The notes under the pieces: model-generated
Database searches by the model: none
Seen by the model: only the letters and a program-made list of their open reading frames with translations
Told to the model about the DNA's origin: nothing
Program-made: the position numbers and the translations under genes
From: CAYWBU01 sp942491525
GTDB lineage: Bacteria; Desulfobacterota; Desulfomonilia; UBA1062
Assembly: GCA_942491525.1 (NCBI GenBank)
Contig: CALOBW010000055.1
Coordinates: 248,001-312,000, forward strand
Direction: 5' to 3'
DNA: 64,000 bases
Part shown: piece by piece, positions 27,401 to 35,538 of the stretch
How positions within the stretch are numbered: the stretch's first letter is position 1
Layout of the letters: each line of letters opens with the position of its first letter

Positions 27401-27877
27401 AATGTGCTGCGCACCAAACGCGGCGACATGATGGCGCGCGCCAACCTTGAGGATCTGACCGGCGCCGTGCCGGTGATCTTTTTCCCCAAGTGTTTTGCGG
27501 CCTATCAGAACATGATCACCGATGAGGAGCCGGTTGTTATCAAGGCCAACATCAATATCAGCGGCGGTGATGACGAGGATGATGTGCGCGAGGTTGAGCT
27601 CTTTGCCGAAGAGGTCTATCCGATCGATGATGCTGAGGCCACCCTGGCCAGGCGCCTGCTGGTGCGCTTTAACAAGAACACCAAGAGTCAGGATATCGCG
27701 GCCGTCAAGGAGGCGGTGCGCGGATATAAGGGTTCCTGTAAGCTCAGTTTTGAGATAAATACAGAGAAAGCCATTGTGAATCTGGATGCCGGGCAGGAGT
27801 TTATGGTCAATCCATCGCGCGAGCTGATTGAGCGGGTGGCCATGATCCTGGGACCGGGCGGAGTTGAAATCCGATGA
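24449..27877 (+). CDS. dnaE: DNA polymerase III alpha subunit
   Basis: 1142 residues, normal for DnaE. An N-terminal PHP domain (FVHLHVHTQYSLLDGAI) comes first, then the polymerase core with the catalytic acidic motif MPDIDTDFCQ near residue 400, GPGRGSAAGSLVAY and the fingers/thumb regions. An OB-fold lies near residue 985 (GTVIMAGMLSGLNVLRTKRGDM). It carries out replicative chain elongation. Its stop overlaps the accA start by four bases (ATGA). Confidence 0.97.
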   Translation: MGFVHLHVHTQYSLLDGAIRVKDLIDRSLAFGQEACAITDHGVLYGACEFHDKAKGYGLKPIIGSEVYVAPQARTHKKQIPTHPNYYHLVLLAQNEVGYHNLVKLVSRGNVEGFYHKPRVDHEILKEHSEGIIALSACLQGEIPYALLRDNEQRAVEALEFYRSTFDNRFYIELQENGLDDQNRVNPMLVDIARRYDLPLVATNDCHYLNQGDAKAHEALMCIQTQKTLLDAKRMEFETDQLYLKSPEQMAKDFSWIPEAIDTSGEIAAMCDVDIPKGLYFFPNPPTKDGNSLEEEIEQQSWEGLERRLGDKVNDEYRDRLREELDIIKSMGFPGYFLIVADYINYAKDNDIPVGPGRGSAAGSLVAYCIGITDIDPIRWELLFERFLNPERKSMPDIDTDFCQGKRDQVIDYVKRTYGAEYVGQITTFGNMKAKAVIRDVGRVMGLSFADVNNIAKLIPADLSMTLAKAVEEEPKLKELIERDTQVAKLWDIATALEGLSRHASVHAGGVVISDDDPLTQHVPVYVDKKNMYISQYDKKYVERVGLIKFDMLGLKTLTVIDVALKILRVKGIDLDIAEIPLDDPVTLKLVGDGDTSSVFQLESSGMKQMLRALKPSKFEDIIAAVSLYRPGPMDLIPSYVERRHGREAVTYPHPMLEKILAETYGIIIYQEQVMQIAQVMGGYSLGKADLLRRAMGKKDAAEMDAQRSVFMKGAIERNVDKDIAKNVFDLMEKFASYGFNKSHAAAYAFVSFQTAYLKAHHFKEFMAANFTLDLNNTDKVVGHIAECRANKVKILSPDINESRWEFITTRDGIRFGLGGIKGVGQGAVEMILEERDENGPYETLQSFTQRVNLSKVNKRVMEALIKSGAFDTLHKNRRSMIEALDAMVEAAQRYAKNRDSAQATLFSLDNFDDATPAIIELPNIPDWPDNEKLKMEKDFMGFYVSGHPLNKYASLVNKFATASTADLKERSGTVIMAGMLSGLNVLRTKRGDMMARANLEDLTGAVPVIFFPKCFAAYQNMITDEEPVVIKANINISGGDDEDDVREVELFAEEVYPIDDAEATLARRLLVRFNKNTKSQDIAAVKEAVRGYKGSCKLSFEINTEKAIVNLDAGQEFMVNPSRELIERVAMILGPGGVEIR

Positions 27878-28803
27878 GAAAAGATAAGTTTGTCGAGCTC
27901 GATCAGGCGCTCAAGGAGCTGCGGGCCAGTCTTGAGCGTCTTGATGATGTGGATGCCAGCGAGGTCACCCGACGCGTTGAATCCCTGCGTCAGGATCTCT
28001 ATGACGGGGTCTCGCGCTGGAGCAGCATTGAGATCGCCCGCCATCCCCAGCGCCCCTGCTGTGATGACTATATCGCCGAGCTTTGCGACGAGTTTTATGA
28101 CCTGCACGGTGACCGCTGCTACGGCGATGATCCGGCTATCCGCGGCGGTCTGGCTAAGATAGCCGGGCGCAGCGTGGTGGTGATTGCGCACAAGAAGCGT
28201 TCATCCAGCCGCAAGGATAATATCAATTTCCATAACGGCATGGCTTCGCCCTCCGGCCACAACAAGGTTGTGCGGCTGCTGAAGCTGGCCGAGAAGTTCG
28301 GTCACCCGGTCGTGACCCTGGTCGACACCCCGGGCGCCTATCCGATCCCCGAGGCCGAGTACAAGGGTCAGGCCCTCAGTATTGCCAATTGCATCGCCAC
28401 CATTGCGGATTTGAAGACGCCGGTCATCGCCTGTATCGTGGGCGAGGGCGGCTCCGGCGGCGCACTGGCCATCGGCTTCGGTGACCGCATGATCATGTGT
28501 GAGAACTCGTTTTATTCGGTCATCTCGCCCGAGAGCTACGCCTCCATCGTCTATCGCGACACCGAGCGTAAGGAGGAGGCCGCCGAGGCCCTCAAGGGTA
28601 CCGGGGCTGACCTGCTCGAGCTGGGCATCATAGATCGTCTGGTGCAGGAGCCCGTGGGCGGGGCTCACAATGAACCGGCCGCTTTCGTGAAAACCATCGC
28701 CAAAATCATAAAAGAGACTCTGGACGAGTTGCAGAGCAGCGATATTGACGATCTGCTGCGCCTGCGCGACCAGCGCATCAACGCTTTGGCGCCGTTTGTC
28801 TGA
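27874..28803 (+). CDS. accA: Acetyl-CoA carboxylase carboxyltransferase subunit alpha
   Basis: 309 residues. It transfers the carboxyl group from biotin to acetyl-CoA to form malonyl-CoA, with AccD, which is not in the window. The crotonase-fold signatures are VVIAHKK, HNKVVRLLKLAEKFG, TLVDTPGAYP and IVGEGGSGGALAIG. The first 35 residues are helical, as in other AccA proteins. Translationally coupled to dnaE, an arrangement found in many proteobacteria. Confidence 0.96.
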   Translation: MRKDKFVELDQALKELRASLERLDDVDASEVTRRVESLRQDLYDGVSRWSSIEIARHPQRPCCDDYIAELCDEFYDLHGDRCYGDDPAIRGGLAKIAGRSVVVIAHKKRSSSRKDNINFHNGMASPSGHNKVVRLLKLAEKFGHPVVTLVDTPGAYPIPEAEYKGQALSIANCIATIADLKTPVIACIVGEGGSGGALAIGFGDRMIMCENSFYSVISPESYASIVYRDTERKEEAAEALKGTGADLLELGIIDRLVQEPVGGAHNEPAAFVKTIAKIIKETLDELQSSDIDDLLRLRDQRINALAPFV

Positions 28804-28888
28804 AGGCTGGATAATTTTGCGTAACTGAGGCGGCATAATCTGCCTGCTAAAGAGAGCCAAGCAAGTAACCGAGAGGATATGCAACTGG

Positions 28889-28904
28889 TGGCACTGAATT
28901 TGCT
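28889..28904 (+). promoter_or_regulatory. Sigma-54 (RpoN) promoter
   Basis: TGGCAC (-24), five bases, TTGCT (-12): a perfect consensus with GG and GC elements ten bases apart. The expected start site, near 28915, is about a dozen bases before the ATG at 28927, just ahead of AGGAGG. It should need an enhancer-binding activator. Confidence 0.75.
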
Positions 28905-28926
28905 GAAAAGCTGCCAGGAGGTTGTG

Positions 28927-29355
28927 ATGAAGATAGATCCTAATATGATTATTGGCGGTATCAATGCTAACCGGCCGGTCAGCGGCGCCAAAGGTGTTGC
29001 CGGCGGGTTCGAGGACCTGCTCAAGGGTATTGAGCAGCAGGCTCCGGCCGCAACGAACAGTGTGCAGGGCTTGCGTCCCATGGATATGCTGAGTCCGCAG
29101 AAGATCATGGCCATGAGCCTCTCTGATCAGGCGCTGGATATGCTCGGCGAATATGCCTCTGCGCTGCAAGATCCGTCCCAGACCCTCAAAGATCTGGCTG
29201 CAAAGGTTGGCGAGCTGCAGGGCATCAAGAGCGATGTCGATAATGCCGCCGTGGCCATCTCGCCCGATGATCCGCTCAAGAGCATCATGGATGAGGTTTC
29301 CGCCAGCCTGGAGACAGAGATCGTGCGCTTCACGAGAGGAGACCTGTCTAGTTGA
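28927..29355 (+). CDS. Unknown protein under sigma-54 control, coupled to prepilin peptidase
   Basis: 142 residues from ATG 28927 (AGGAGG at 28917-28922). An in-frame upstream start at 28879 would run through the sigma-54 promoter, so it is not used. No domain is recognised. The protein has no signal peptide or membrane helix, a low-complexity N-terminal third, and helices rich in Met, Leu and Asp (DMLSPQKIMAMSLSDQALDM). The stop overlaps the TTG start of the prepilin peptidase gene by four bases, so a link to pilus or flagellum assembly is the best guess (inference). Confidence 0.7.
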   Translation: MKIDPNMIIGGINANRPVSGAKGVAGGFEDLLKGIEQQAPAATNSVQGLRPMDMLSPQKIMAMSLSDQALDMLGEYASALQDPSQTLKDLAAKVGELQGIKSDVDNAAVAISPDDPLKSIMDEVSASLETEIVRFTRGDLSS

Positions 29356-30146
29356 TCGATCCTGAGTTTCTAAATATCGCCGCGCCGATCTTTGCGGCGA
29401 TATTCGGCCTTTTCATCGGCAGTTTTTTGAACGTCTGCATCTATCGGATTCCCAAAGAGGAGTCGATTGTCTGGCCCGGTTCGCACTGCCCCCAGTGCGG
29501 CCAGGCCGTCAAGCCCTGGGACAACATCCCGGTGCTGAGCTACATCTTGCTGCGCGGGCGCTGCCGCTCCTGCAGGATCCGCATCTCGCCACGCTATCCG
29601 CTGGTGGAGCTGCTCAGCGGCCTGATCTGTCTGGGCATGCTCTACAAGTTCGGTCCGACCCTTTCATTCATCATCTACTACATCTGGGCGGCGGCCCTGC
29701 TGGTGGTGACCTTTATCGACCTGGACTATCAGATTATCCCGGACCGCATCTCGCTGGGCGGCATCGTGATCGGTCTGATCTGCGTCTACTTCCTGCCCAT
29801 CGGCTACAAGGATGCCCTGATCGGTCTAGGGCTGGGTGCCGGCGGCCTGATGGCTGTGATTTACGGCTACTACTTCCTGACCGGCAAGCAGGGCATGGGC
29901 GGCGGCGACGTCAAACTGCTCGGTATGATCGGCGTCTTCATCGGCTGGCAGGGTGTCATCTTCACCATCTTCATGGCCTCCCTGATCGGCTCCATTGTGG
30001 GCGTCAGCTGGATGCTCTACAAGGGCAAGGATATGAAAGCCGCCATTCCCTTCGGGCCCTTCCTGGCCCTGGGCGCTCTGATCTTTGTCTTCTGGGGCGA
30101 TCCTATGATTGGCTGGTACTTTGGGTTGATGGGGCCGGGTGTTTAG
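29352..30146 (+). CDS. pilD: Type IV prepilin peptidase / N-methyltransferase
   Basis: 264 residues with about seven membrane helices. The cytoplasmic loop has two CxxC pairs (HCPQCGQ and GRCRSCR), the zinc site of the methyltransferase half. The two catalytic aspartates lie in FIDLDYQIIPD and GMGGGDVKLLG. It removes the leader from type IV pilins and type II secretion pseudopilins and methylates the new N-terminus. Start is TTG at 29352 with AGAGGAG upstream, overlapping the preceding stop. No pilin gene is present in the window. Confidence 0.95.
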   Translation: MIDPEFLNIAAPIFAAIFGLFIGSFLNVCIYRIPKEESIVWPGSHCPQCGQAVKPWDNIPVLSYILLRGRCRSCRIRISPRYPLVELLSGLICLGMLYKFGPTLSFIIYYIWAAALLVVTFIDLDYQIIPDRISLGGIVIGLICVYFLPIGYKDALIGLGLGAGGLMAVIYGYYFLTGKQGMGGGDVKLLGMIGVFIGWQGVIFTIFMASLIGSIVGVSWMLYKGKDMKAAIPFGPFLALGALIFVFWGDPMIGWYFGLMGPGV

Positions 30147-30240
30147 AAAGTCTGTATGATGATTTCTTTTAGTTAAGTTATTTATTTTAAATTTGTGTAG
30201 TAAATCAATCGTGATGGTATTCCTGATGGTGGGGGAGGGA

Positions 30241-31095
30241 ATGACGAAATATTTTAGGAAAAAGCTATCACACATTGCTTTCATGGCAGTGGCGTTTCTT
30301 TTCGTGTTTTCCGCTGGTATAGGTGTTGGCTGGTATCACTGTTTGTTATTTCCAACTGTTGGGTGTTTCCAAGACGTCGTTGGGGAGCGCGTAGGTGGTT
30401 CTGACGCTGATCGCAGTAGTTTTGTAAATTACAGTCTTAATACATCTCGTTATTCATATTTTAAGTTGGATAGTCAGGGTTTTTTGGAGTTGGAAGATGG
30501 TTTGCCTGTGCGTGCCGAAGATGTGTATCGATTTGAACGGACTATTTATCCTCAGCGGACAGCAGTTGTGGTTATGGACCCTTGGGTTGATATGGCTTCG
30601 GAGCATCTTAATGAATATTTTAGTGAAATTATTGAGTCGCGTATTGTTCCTTTTCTGAAAAAGGCAATTGAACTGGGGCATCCGATATTGATTTTGACCA
30701 ATGATCCAAAGTCAGTTGATTATAACTCTAAAATTCATGATGACCTTGAATCACTGGTCGCTTTTGGCAAGGCGGAATTGCTGTTTCATCAAGATATGGA
30801 TGATGAGCTGTTTGCTGCTTTTTTAAGATCTAAGGGTGTTGATTCGTTAATTTATGTGGGTTTTGCTTCCAATATGTGCGTTATTGGACGGGAAATGGGT
30901 ATGATTAATATGGTGCAGCAAGGATTAAAGCTATATTTTGTTTCGGAGGCTTCGGGAGCAGTGGAATATCTGGATAGCTGGGATGATCGGACTATTCATA
31001 TGGCTACGACCAGAATTATTTCTCAGTGGGTCGCTGAACTGATTGATTATGAAGAATATTTGGGTTTGGTGAGAGCCGTTAGTTTGACTGAATAG
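30241..31095 (+). CDS. Isochorismatase-like cysteine hydrolase, membrane-anchored, AT-rich
   Basis: 284 residues from ATG 30241, chosen because GGGGGAGGG lies directly upstream. A membrane or signal segment spans about 12-33. The rest has the isochorismatase-like fold: catalytic Asp in VVVMDPWVDM and catalytic Cys in GFASNMCVIGREMG. The family includes nicotinamidases and other amidohydrolases; the substrate is unknown. A periplasmic location is unusual for the family. Base composition is clearly more AT-rich than the neighbours, with codons such as TTT, TTA, GAT and AAT frequent, suggesting recent transfer. No cognate neighbours. Confidence 0.8.
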   Translation: MTKYFRKKLSHIAFMAVAFLFVFSAGIGVGWYHCLLFPTVGCFQDVVGERVGGSDADRSSFVNYSLNTSRYSYFKLDSQGFLELEDGLPVRAEDVYRFERTIYPQRTAVVVMDPWVDMASEHLNEYFSEIIESRIVPFLKKAIELGHPILILTNDPKSVDYNSKIHDDLESLVAFGKAELLFHQDMDDELFAAFLRSKGVDSLIYVGFASNMCVIGREMGMINMVQQGLKLYFVSEASGAVEYLDSWDDRTIHMATTRIISQWVAELIDYEEYLGLVRAVSLTE

Positions 31096-31135
31096 TTTAT
31101 ATTTTAGATTGATTTATGAAATCTGACAATTGTGT

Positions 31136-31176
31136 ATTCGCGGGCAAGCGCTTCGTTTAGCCCGTTGTATGCGAAT
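31136..31176. repeat. Hairpin between convergent genes
   Basis: ATTCGC/GCGAAT outer arms and GGGC/GCCC inner arms, with a seven-base one-sided bulge and a loop containing AAGCGCTT. It lies between the AT-rich isochorismatase gene and the CheY-like gene. It may act as a terminator without a T tract; it superficially recalls an integron attC site, but the core sequence does not match. Confidence 0.45.
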
Positions 31177-31182
31177 TTCAGT

Positions 31183-31593
31183 CTACTCTTTTTCTTCTTC
31201 TTCCTCCGGAAACAGTTTCTCAATCTCCTCACTAAGCTTGGTAACCGTGATCGGCTTAACGATATAGGAGTCAGCTCCTAGCTGGCCGGCGCTGTAGATG
31301 ATGTCCAGGTCGCCCAGGGCGGTGGTCATGACTATCTTGACTTTTTGATCGGGTTGAATCTCCATGCGGCCCTCCATCTCGCGGATCATCTTGAGGGCTT
31401 CTTTGCCGTTCAGGTTGGGCATCATGACGTCCAGGCAGATCAGGTCGTAGGGTTTATCTTCCTCCCAGGCTACGTTGAAGGCGTGCACGGCCTCCTTGCC
31501 GTCCACGGCTGCATCGCATTTGCCGAATTTCTTGAGAATGTTGCGCATCATTTCAAGACTGGTATGGTCATCTTCAACAATCAGGATTTTCAT
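31183..31593 (-). CDS. CheY-like single-domain response regulator
   Basis: 136 residues starting at ATG 31593 (MKILIVEDD) with TTGGAGG upstream. The receiver fold is complete: EDDH acidic pair, acceptor Asp in LICLDVMMPNLNG, the Thr in TTALGD and the Lys in VKPIT. The C-terminus is strongly acidic (about nine Glu). There is no output domain, so it works by protein contact, for chemotaxis or a phosphorelay. It stands alone; no kinase or che gene is adjacent. Confidence 0.92.
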   Translation of the reverse strand: MKILIVEDDHTSLEMMRNILKKFGKCDAAVDGKEAVHAFNVAWEEDKPYDLICLDVMMPNLNGKEALKMIREMEGRMEIQPDQKVKIVMTTALGDLDIIYSAGQLGADSYIVKPITVTKLSEEIEKLFPEEEEEKE

Positions 31594-31774
31594 TTGAGCC
31601 TCCAATGTTCAAATATTAGAGATGTTTAGTGTTTTTTGCAAGGGCGATCATATGGGGCTCTTGAAGCTTGCTTTTGTAACCCACTGTAAATATAGTGATA
31701 TATTATGGGCGTGACTTTATGCTCTGTTGCTATTGCAGATATGGTCTGCTAGTATCGATTTCTGGAGGTCATCT

Positions 31775-32860
31775 TTGGCTAAAAGTGCTGTGTTTATGTA
31801 CGCTGAAGGTTTTGAAACCTTTGACTATGGCGACTATCATCCCTTCAAGCCCTATCGTGCGCGGTTGGTTTACGAGGAGAGTCTGCGCCAGCAGTTGTTT
31901 GATGCTCAGGCCCGGGTCATGGAGGCTCTGCCGGCCGAAGCTGATGAGCTCTTGCGGTTCCACTCGGCCGAATTTGTTGAGACTCTGCGTGGAGCCAACA
32001 GCGGCACCACTGATTCGCTCATGATTAATTACGGTCTGGGCACCTATGACAATCCGATCTTTCCGGGTGTGTTTGATTTTTCGCTGCTGGCCCTGGGGGC
32101 TACGCTTGGCGGCGCTCAGCAGATCATCAGCGGCGAGGCTCAGCGGGCCTTTAATCCCGTGGGCGGTTTCCATCATGCCGGCGTCAATCATGCTGAGGGT
32201 TTCTGTTATGTGAATGATATCTGCGTGGCCATCAGCATGCTGCAGGATGCCGGCTATGAGCGCATCCTCTATCTGGATATTGATGCCCATCATGGCAACG
32301 GCGTGCAGGATGCCTACTATGAGAGTCGCGAGGTGTTGACCTTCTCCATTCATCAGAACGGGCACACCCTCTATCCGGGCACCGGCTTTGAGACCGAGGT
32401 CGGTGTCGGCGAGGGGCGCGGCTACTGTATCAATCTGCCTCTGCCCGAGTATACGGATGATGACGCTTATGTGAGGGCCTTCAGGGCGATCTTTCCCATT
32501 ATCATGGAGAGGTATGATCCCCAGATGATCGTGGCTCAGATCGGTCTGGATATTCTGAAGCGTGATCCGCTGACCAACCTGCGCTGCACCAATAACGGCT
32601 ACTATGCGGTAATCAGGGATCTGTGTGCCGCCCATGAAAAGATTCTGGCACTGGGCGGCGGCGGTTACAGTATTGAGGATGCCGCCCGCGGCTGGACCCT
32701 TGCCTGGTCCGCCCTTGGTGATGTTGAGCCGGCCATGGCAGAGGAGTTGATTGATCGGCCCCATCGCATTTCGCCCGGCCTGAAGCAGGGGGTTGATCGT
32801 CTGGTGGATGAGAAAGTTAGCCTGTTGCAGAATGCTGTCTTGCCTCTGCTGAAACGTTAA
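31775..32860 (+). CDS. Histone-deacetylase/AcuC-family zinc hydrolase
   Basis: 361 residues from TTG 31775, which follows CTGGAGG by six bases; there is no good ATG. It has class I/II deacetylase features: paired histidines in GGFHHAGVNHAEGFCY, zinc ligands in YLDIDAHHGNG and the later QIGLDILKRDPLTNL, plus GGGGY near the end. Bacterial members remove acetyl groups from proteins (such as acetyl-CoA synthetase, AcuC) or polyamines. Located directly ahead of the DUF1844-htrA-ispE operon. An inverted repeat (CACT..AGTG, 31682-31697) and TATTAT box lie about 70-90 bases upstream. Confidence 0.9.
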   Translation: MAKSAVFMYAEGFETFDYGDYHPFKPYRARLVYEESLRQQLFDAQARVMEALPAEADELLRFHSAEFVETLRGANSGTTDSLMINYGLGTYDNPIFPGVFDFSLLALGATLGGAQQIISGEAQRAFNPVGGFHHAGVNHAEGFCYVNDICVAISMLQDAGYERILYLDIDAHHGNGVQDAYYESREVLTFSIHQNGHTLYPGTGFETEVGVGEGRGYCINLPLPEYTDDDAYVRAFRAIFPIIMERYDPQMIVAQIGLDILKRDPLTNLRCTNNGYYAVIRDLCAAHEKILALGGGGYSIEDAARGWTLAWSALGDVEPAMAEELIDRPHRISPGLKQGVDRLVDEKVSLLQNAVLPLLKR

Positions 32861-32873
32861 TATATTCCGAACC

Positions 32874-32902
32874 TTGACAGGTTTTGATAATCTGCTTAAG
32901 AT
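32874..32902 (+). promoter_or_regulatory. Sigma-70 promoter of the DUF1844-htrA-ispE-spoVG operon
   Basis: TTGACA, 17 bases, TAAGAT. It begins 14 bases after the AcuC-like stop, and the -10 ends 28 bases before the DUF1844 ATG. Confidence 0.6.
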
Positions 32903-32930
32903 CCGTACAATTTAGTATTGAGGTTTAGGA

Positions 32931-33200
32931 ATGCCGGATAAACAAGGAGACGCGGTTGATTTTTCAACCCTGATCATGGGTTTCGCCAGTGCCGCCATGA
33001 TCAATCTTGGGCTTGCGCCCGATCCCCAGAGTGGTCAGTCATGTGTCGACGTGGTCGTGGCGCGTCAGAATATCAGTATTATCGCAATGCTGCATGAGAA
33101 AACCCGTGGCAATCTGAGTGAGAAGGAAGATCAGCTGATGGAGCAGGTGCTTTTTGAACTGCGCCAGAACTATCTGCGGGTCATGGAAGGACGAAAATGA
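32931..33200 (+). CDS. DUF1844 family protein
   Basis: 89 residues, matching the family in length. It carries the family pattern DFSTLIMGFASAAMINLG followed by a helical segment with EKTRGNLSEKEDQLMEQVL. No enzymatic role is known. In delta-proteobacteria it is often encoded close to ispE and housekeeping genes. Its stop overlaps the htrA start by four bases (ATGA). Confidence 0.88.
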   Translation: MPDKQGDAVDFSTLIMGFASAAMINLGLAPDPQSGQSCVDVVVARQNISIIAMLHEKTRGNLSEKEDQLMEQVLFELRQNYLRVMEGRK

Positions 33201-34678
33201 AAAAAAAGATTATCTCATTTAATCTGCTGATAATGGTTGCTGTCTGTTCGCTGTTGGCGGGCATGCTGATCGCATCCTCGTTTAAGCTGCCGGCGATCGG
33301 CGAGGCCAAGGAGTTCTGGCATGTGGGCGAGGCCGATGACGCAGTCAAGGTTGTCATGCCGAGCCTCAAGAGTCTGGCCGACAGCGTGCGCCCGACCGTG
33401 GTCAGCATCAGCACCACCAAGGTGGTCAGCAGCCGCGATATGTATAAGCGCTTCATGCCGCCGGGTGGTCCCTTTGATGAGTTTTTTGATCGCTTCAATG
33501 AGGGCGATAAGGGTGAAGAGTTTAAGCAGCGAGGCTTGGGGTCGGGTTTTATCATCTCGGCCGATGGTTATATCCTGACCAACAACCATGTGATTGCCGA
33601 GTCTGAGGAGATCCGTGTCACGCTGGCTGACGGCAGTGATTATGAGGCGCAGATTGTCGGCCGCGATGACAAGAGTGATATTGCCCTGATCAAGATCGAT
33701 CCGGGCCGCAAGGCGCTGCCCTACTCAAAGCTTGGTGATTCCGACAAGCTGGAGATCGGCGACTGGGTGATCGCCATGGGCAACCCGTTTGGCTTCGGCC
33801 ACACCCTGACCCAGGGCATCGTGAGTGCCAAGGCGCGCGACATCGGCGCCGGGCTTTATGACTACTTCATTCAGACCGATGCGGCCATCAATCCCGGTAA
33901 TTCGGGTGGTCCGATGGTGGACATGCGCGGCCATGTGGTCGGTATCAATACGGCCATCATCTCGACCGGCCAGGGTATCGGCTTCGCCATACCCATTAAT
34001 ATGGTCACCGACATTCTTTCCGAGCTCAAGCAGACCGGTCAGGTTTCCCGTGGCTGGCTGGGGGTTGCGGTGCAGCCGGTGACTCCGGAGATCGCCAGGG
34101 CCACCGGCCTGGATGGCAAGCGCGGTGCGATGATCTCGAGGGTCTATCCCGGTGATCCGGCCGATAAGGCCGGCATCAAGGCCGGTGACATTATTATAAA
34201 GGTGCAGGCCGGTGCGATTAACAATCCCCATGACTTGACCCGCATGGTGGGCAGCTTCAAGCCGGGCGCCCGGATTGAAGTGACCGTCTGGCGCGAAGGC
34301 AAGGAGCTGGTTCTGGAAGTCAGGCTGGATGAACGCCTGGATGAACATGTGGCCGAGCTGGATAGTTCAGCGCCGGGCAAGGCCGGTGAGGCGAAGGATC
34401 GTTTGGGGCTGACGGTCGGCAATATAACAAAGGAGCTGGCGCGTCAGTTCAATGTTGAGGACCCTAAGGGCGTCATTCTGCTGGATATCGATGCTGCCGG
34501 CCTGGCGGCTGCGGCCGGGTTGCGCCGCGGAGATGTGATCCGCGAGGTCAACCGCCAGGTGGTGCGCGACATTGATGAGTACCAGGCCCTGCTCAACTCC
34601 ATGCAGAGTGATGAGACGGCTCTGCTGTTGATTAATCGCGGCGGCAGCCCGCTCTATGTGGCGGTGGATCTTAAATGA
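33197..34678 (+). CDS. degP: Periplasmic serine protease, DegP/HtrA family with two PDZ domains
   Basis: 493 residues with an N-terminal signal/anchor (about 5-28). The trypsin-like triad is His in TNNHVIAE, Asp in SDIALIKID and Ser in NPGNSGGPM. PDZ1 (about 285-375) and PDZ2 (about 400-490) follow. The length matches DegP/DegQ. It degrades or holds misfolded envelope proteins. Joined by ATGA overlaps to DUF1844 before it and ispE after it, so translated as one unit. Confidence 0.95.
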   Translation: MKKKIISFNLLIMVAVCSLLAGMLIASSFKLPAIGEAKEFWHVGEADDAVKVVMPSLKSLADSVRPTVVSISTTKVVSSRDMYKRFMPPGGPFDEFFDRFNEGDKGEEFKQRGLGSGFIISADGYILTNNHVIAESEEIRVTLADGSDYEAQIVGRDDKSDIALIKIDPGRKALPYSKLGDSDKLEIGDWVIAMGNPFGFGHTLTQGIVSAKARDIGAGLYDYFIQTDAAINPGNSGGPMVDMRGHVVGINTAIISTGQGIGFAIPINMVTDILSELKQTGQVSRGWLGVAVQPVTPEIARATGLDGKRGAMISRVYPGDPADKAGIKAGDIIIKVQAGAINNPHDLTRMVGSFKPGARIEVTVWREGKELVLEVRLDERLDEHVAELDSSAPGKAGEAKDRLGLTVGNITKELARQFNVEDPKGVILLDIDAAGLAAAAGLRRGDVIREVNRQVVRDIDEYQALLNSMQSDETALLLINRGGSPLYVAVDLK

Positions 34679-35538
34679 AGATTCTGGCCCCCGCCAAGGT
34701 AAACCTGACCCTCGAGATTCTCGGCAAGCGCCCGGACGGGTTCCATGAGTTGCGCACCATCATGTTGCCGCTCAGTCTCTGTGACGAGCTTGAGCTGGAG
34801 CGTATAGAGTCTGGGATTGAGCTGCTCGCTCCCGGTTGTGATTGTGCCGTTGAGGACAATCTGGCCTATCGGGCCGCGCGTCTCTTTTTTGAGGATCAGA
34901 ATATCGCCGGCGGCATAAAAATTTCGCTCAAAAAAAATGTTCCCTCCGGAGCCGGACTGGGGGGCGGCAGCAGCGATGCGGCCAGTGTTCTGCTCGCCCT
35001 TAATCGGATATTTGAGGCCGGCTTGGATGATGATCATCTCATGCAGATGGCGGCCAGGCTTGGTTCTGACTGTGCTTTCTTTGTGAAGAGCTCAGCTCTG
35101 GAGATGGGCGGCCGCGGTGAAAAGTTGTTGCGTGCCGTAGATGTTGAAGATCGTTCATATTTATTGGTGCTGCCACCTTTTGGTCTTTCTACACCGAAAG
35201 TGTATAAAGAATTGAAGAAGCCATTGACTAAGGGTTCAGATAGCTTTAATATATCAATATCTAACGATGATTTTATCGCACCCGAAGGGTGCCTGTTAAA
35301 TGATCTTGAGGAAGCTGCTTTTGTTATTTGCCCTGAGTTGAGTGAGGTTAAGCAGGATTTAATCGACGCAGGTGCTTTAGGTGCAATGATGTCAGGCAGC
35401 GGTTCAACTGTATTCGGTATTTTTTTTGGTGAAGATCACCTATCTAGTGCACTAGGCCGGCTTCGGCGGCGTGAGGGCTACCAATATACGCCCGTTACTA
35501 GGTTTATGGGAGAGAGGTATGGACATTACAGAGGTTAA
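34675..35538 (+). CDS. ispE: 4-diphosphocytidyl-2-C-methyl-D-erythritol kinase
   Basis: 287 residues of the GHMP kinase family; phosphorylates CDP-methylerythritol in the non-mevalonate isoprenoid pathway. PAKVNLTLEI at the N-terminus, the ATP loop PSGAGLGGGSSDAAS, and MMSGSGSTVFG near the end are all intact. The second half of the gene (from about 35150 to 35450) is clearly more AT-rich than the first half. The start overlaps the htrA stop by four bases; the end overlaps spoVG by 20. Confidence 0.96.
   Translation: MKILAPAKVNLTLEILGKRPDGFHELRTIMLPLSLCDELELERIESGIELLAPGCDCAVEDNLAYRAARLFFEDQNIAGGIKISLKKNVPSGAGLGGGSSDAASVLLALNRIFEAGLDDDHLMQMAARLGSDCAFFVKSSALEMGGRGEKLLRAVDVEDRSYLLVLPPFGLSTPKVYKELKKPLTKGSDSFNISISNDDFIAPEGCLLNDLEEAAFVICPELSEVKQDLIDAGALGAMMSGSGSTVFGIFFGEDHLSSALGRLRRREGYQYTPVTRFMGERYGHYRG

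Noticed and set aside
31136..31176. Integron attC site after the AT-rich gene
   Set aside because: The hairpin has a bulge and palindromic loop, but the expected GTTRRRY and RYYYAAC core sites are not present, and there is no second copy or integrase.
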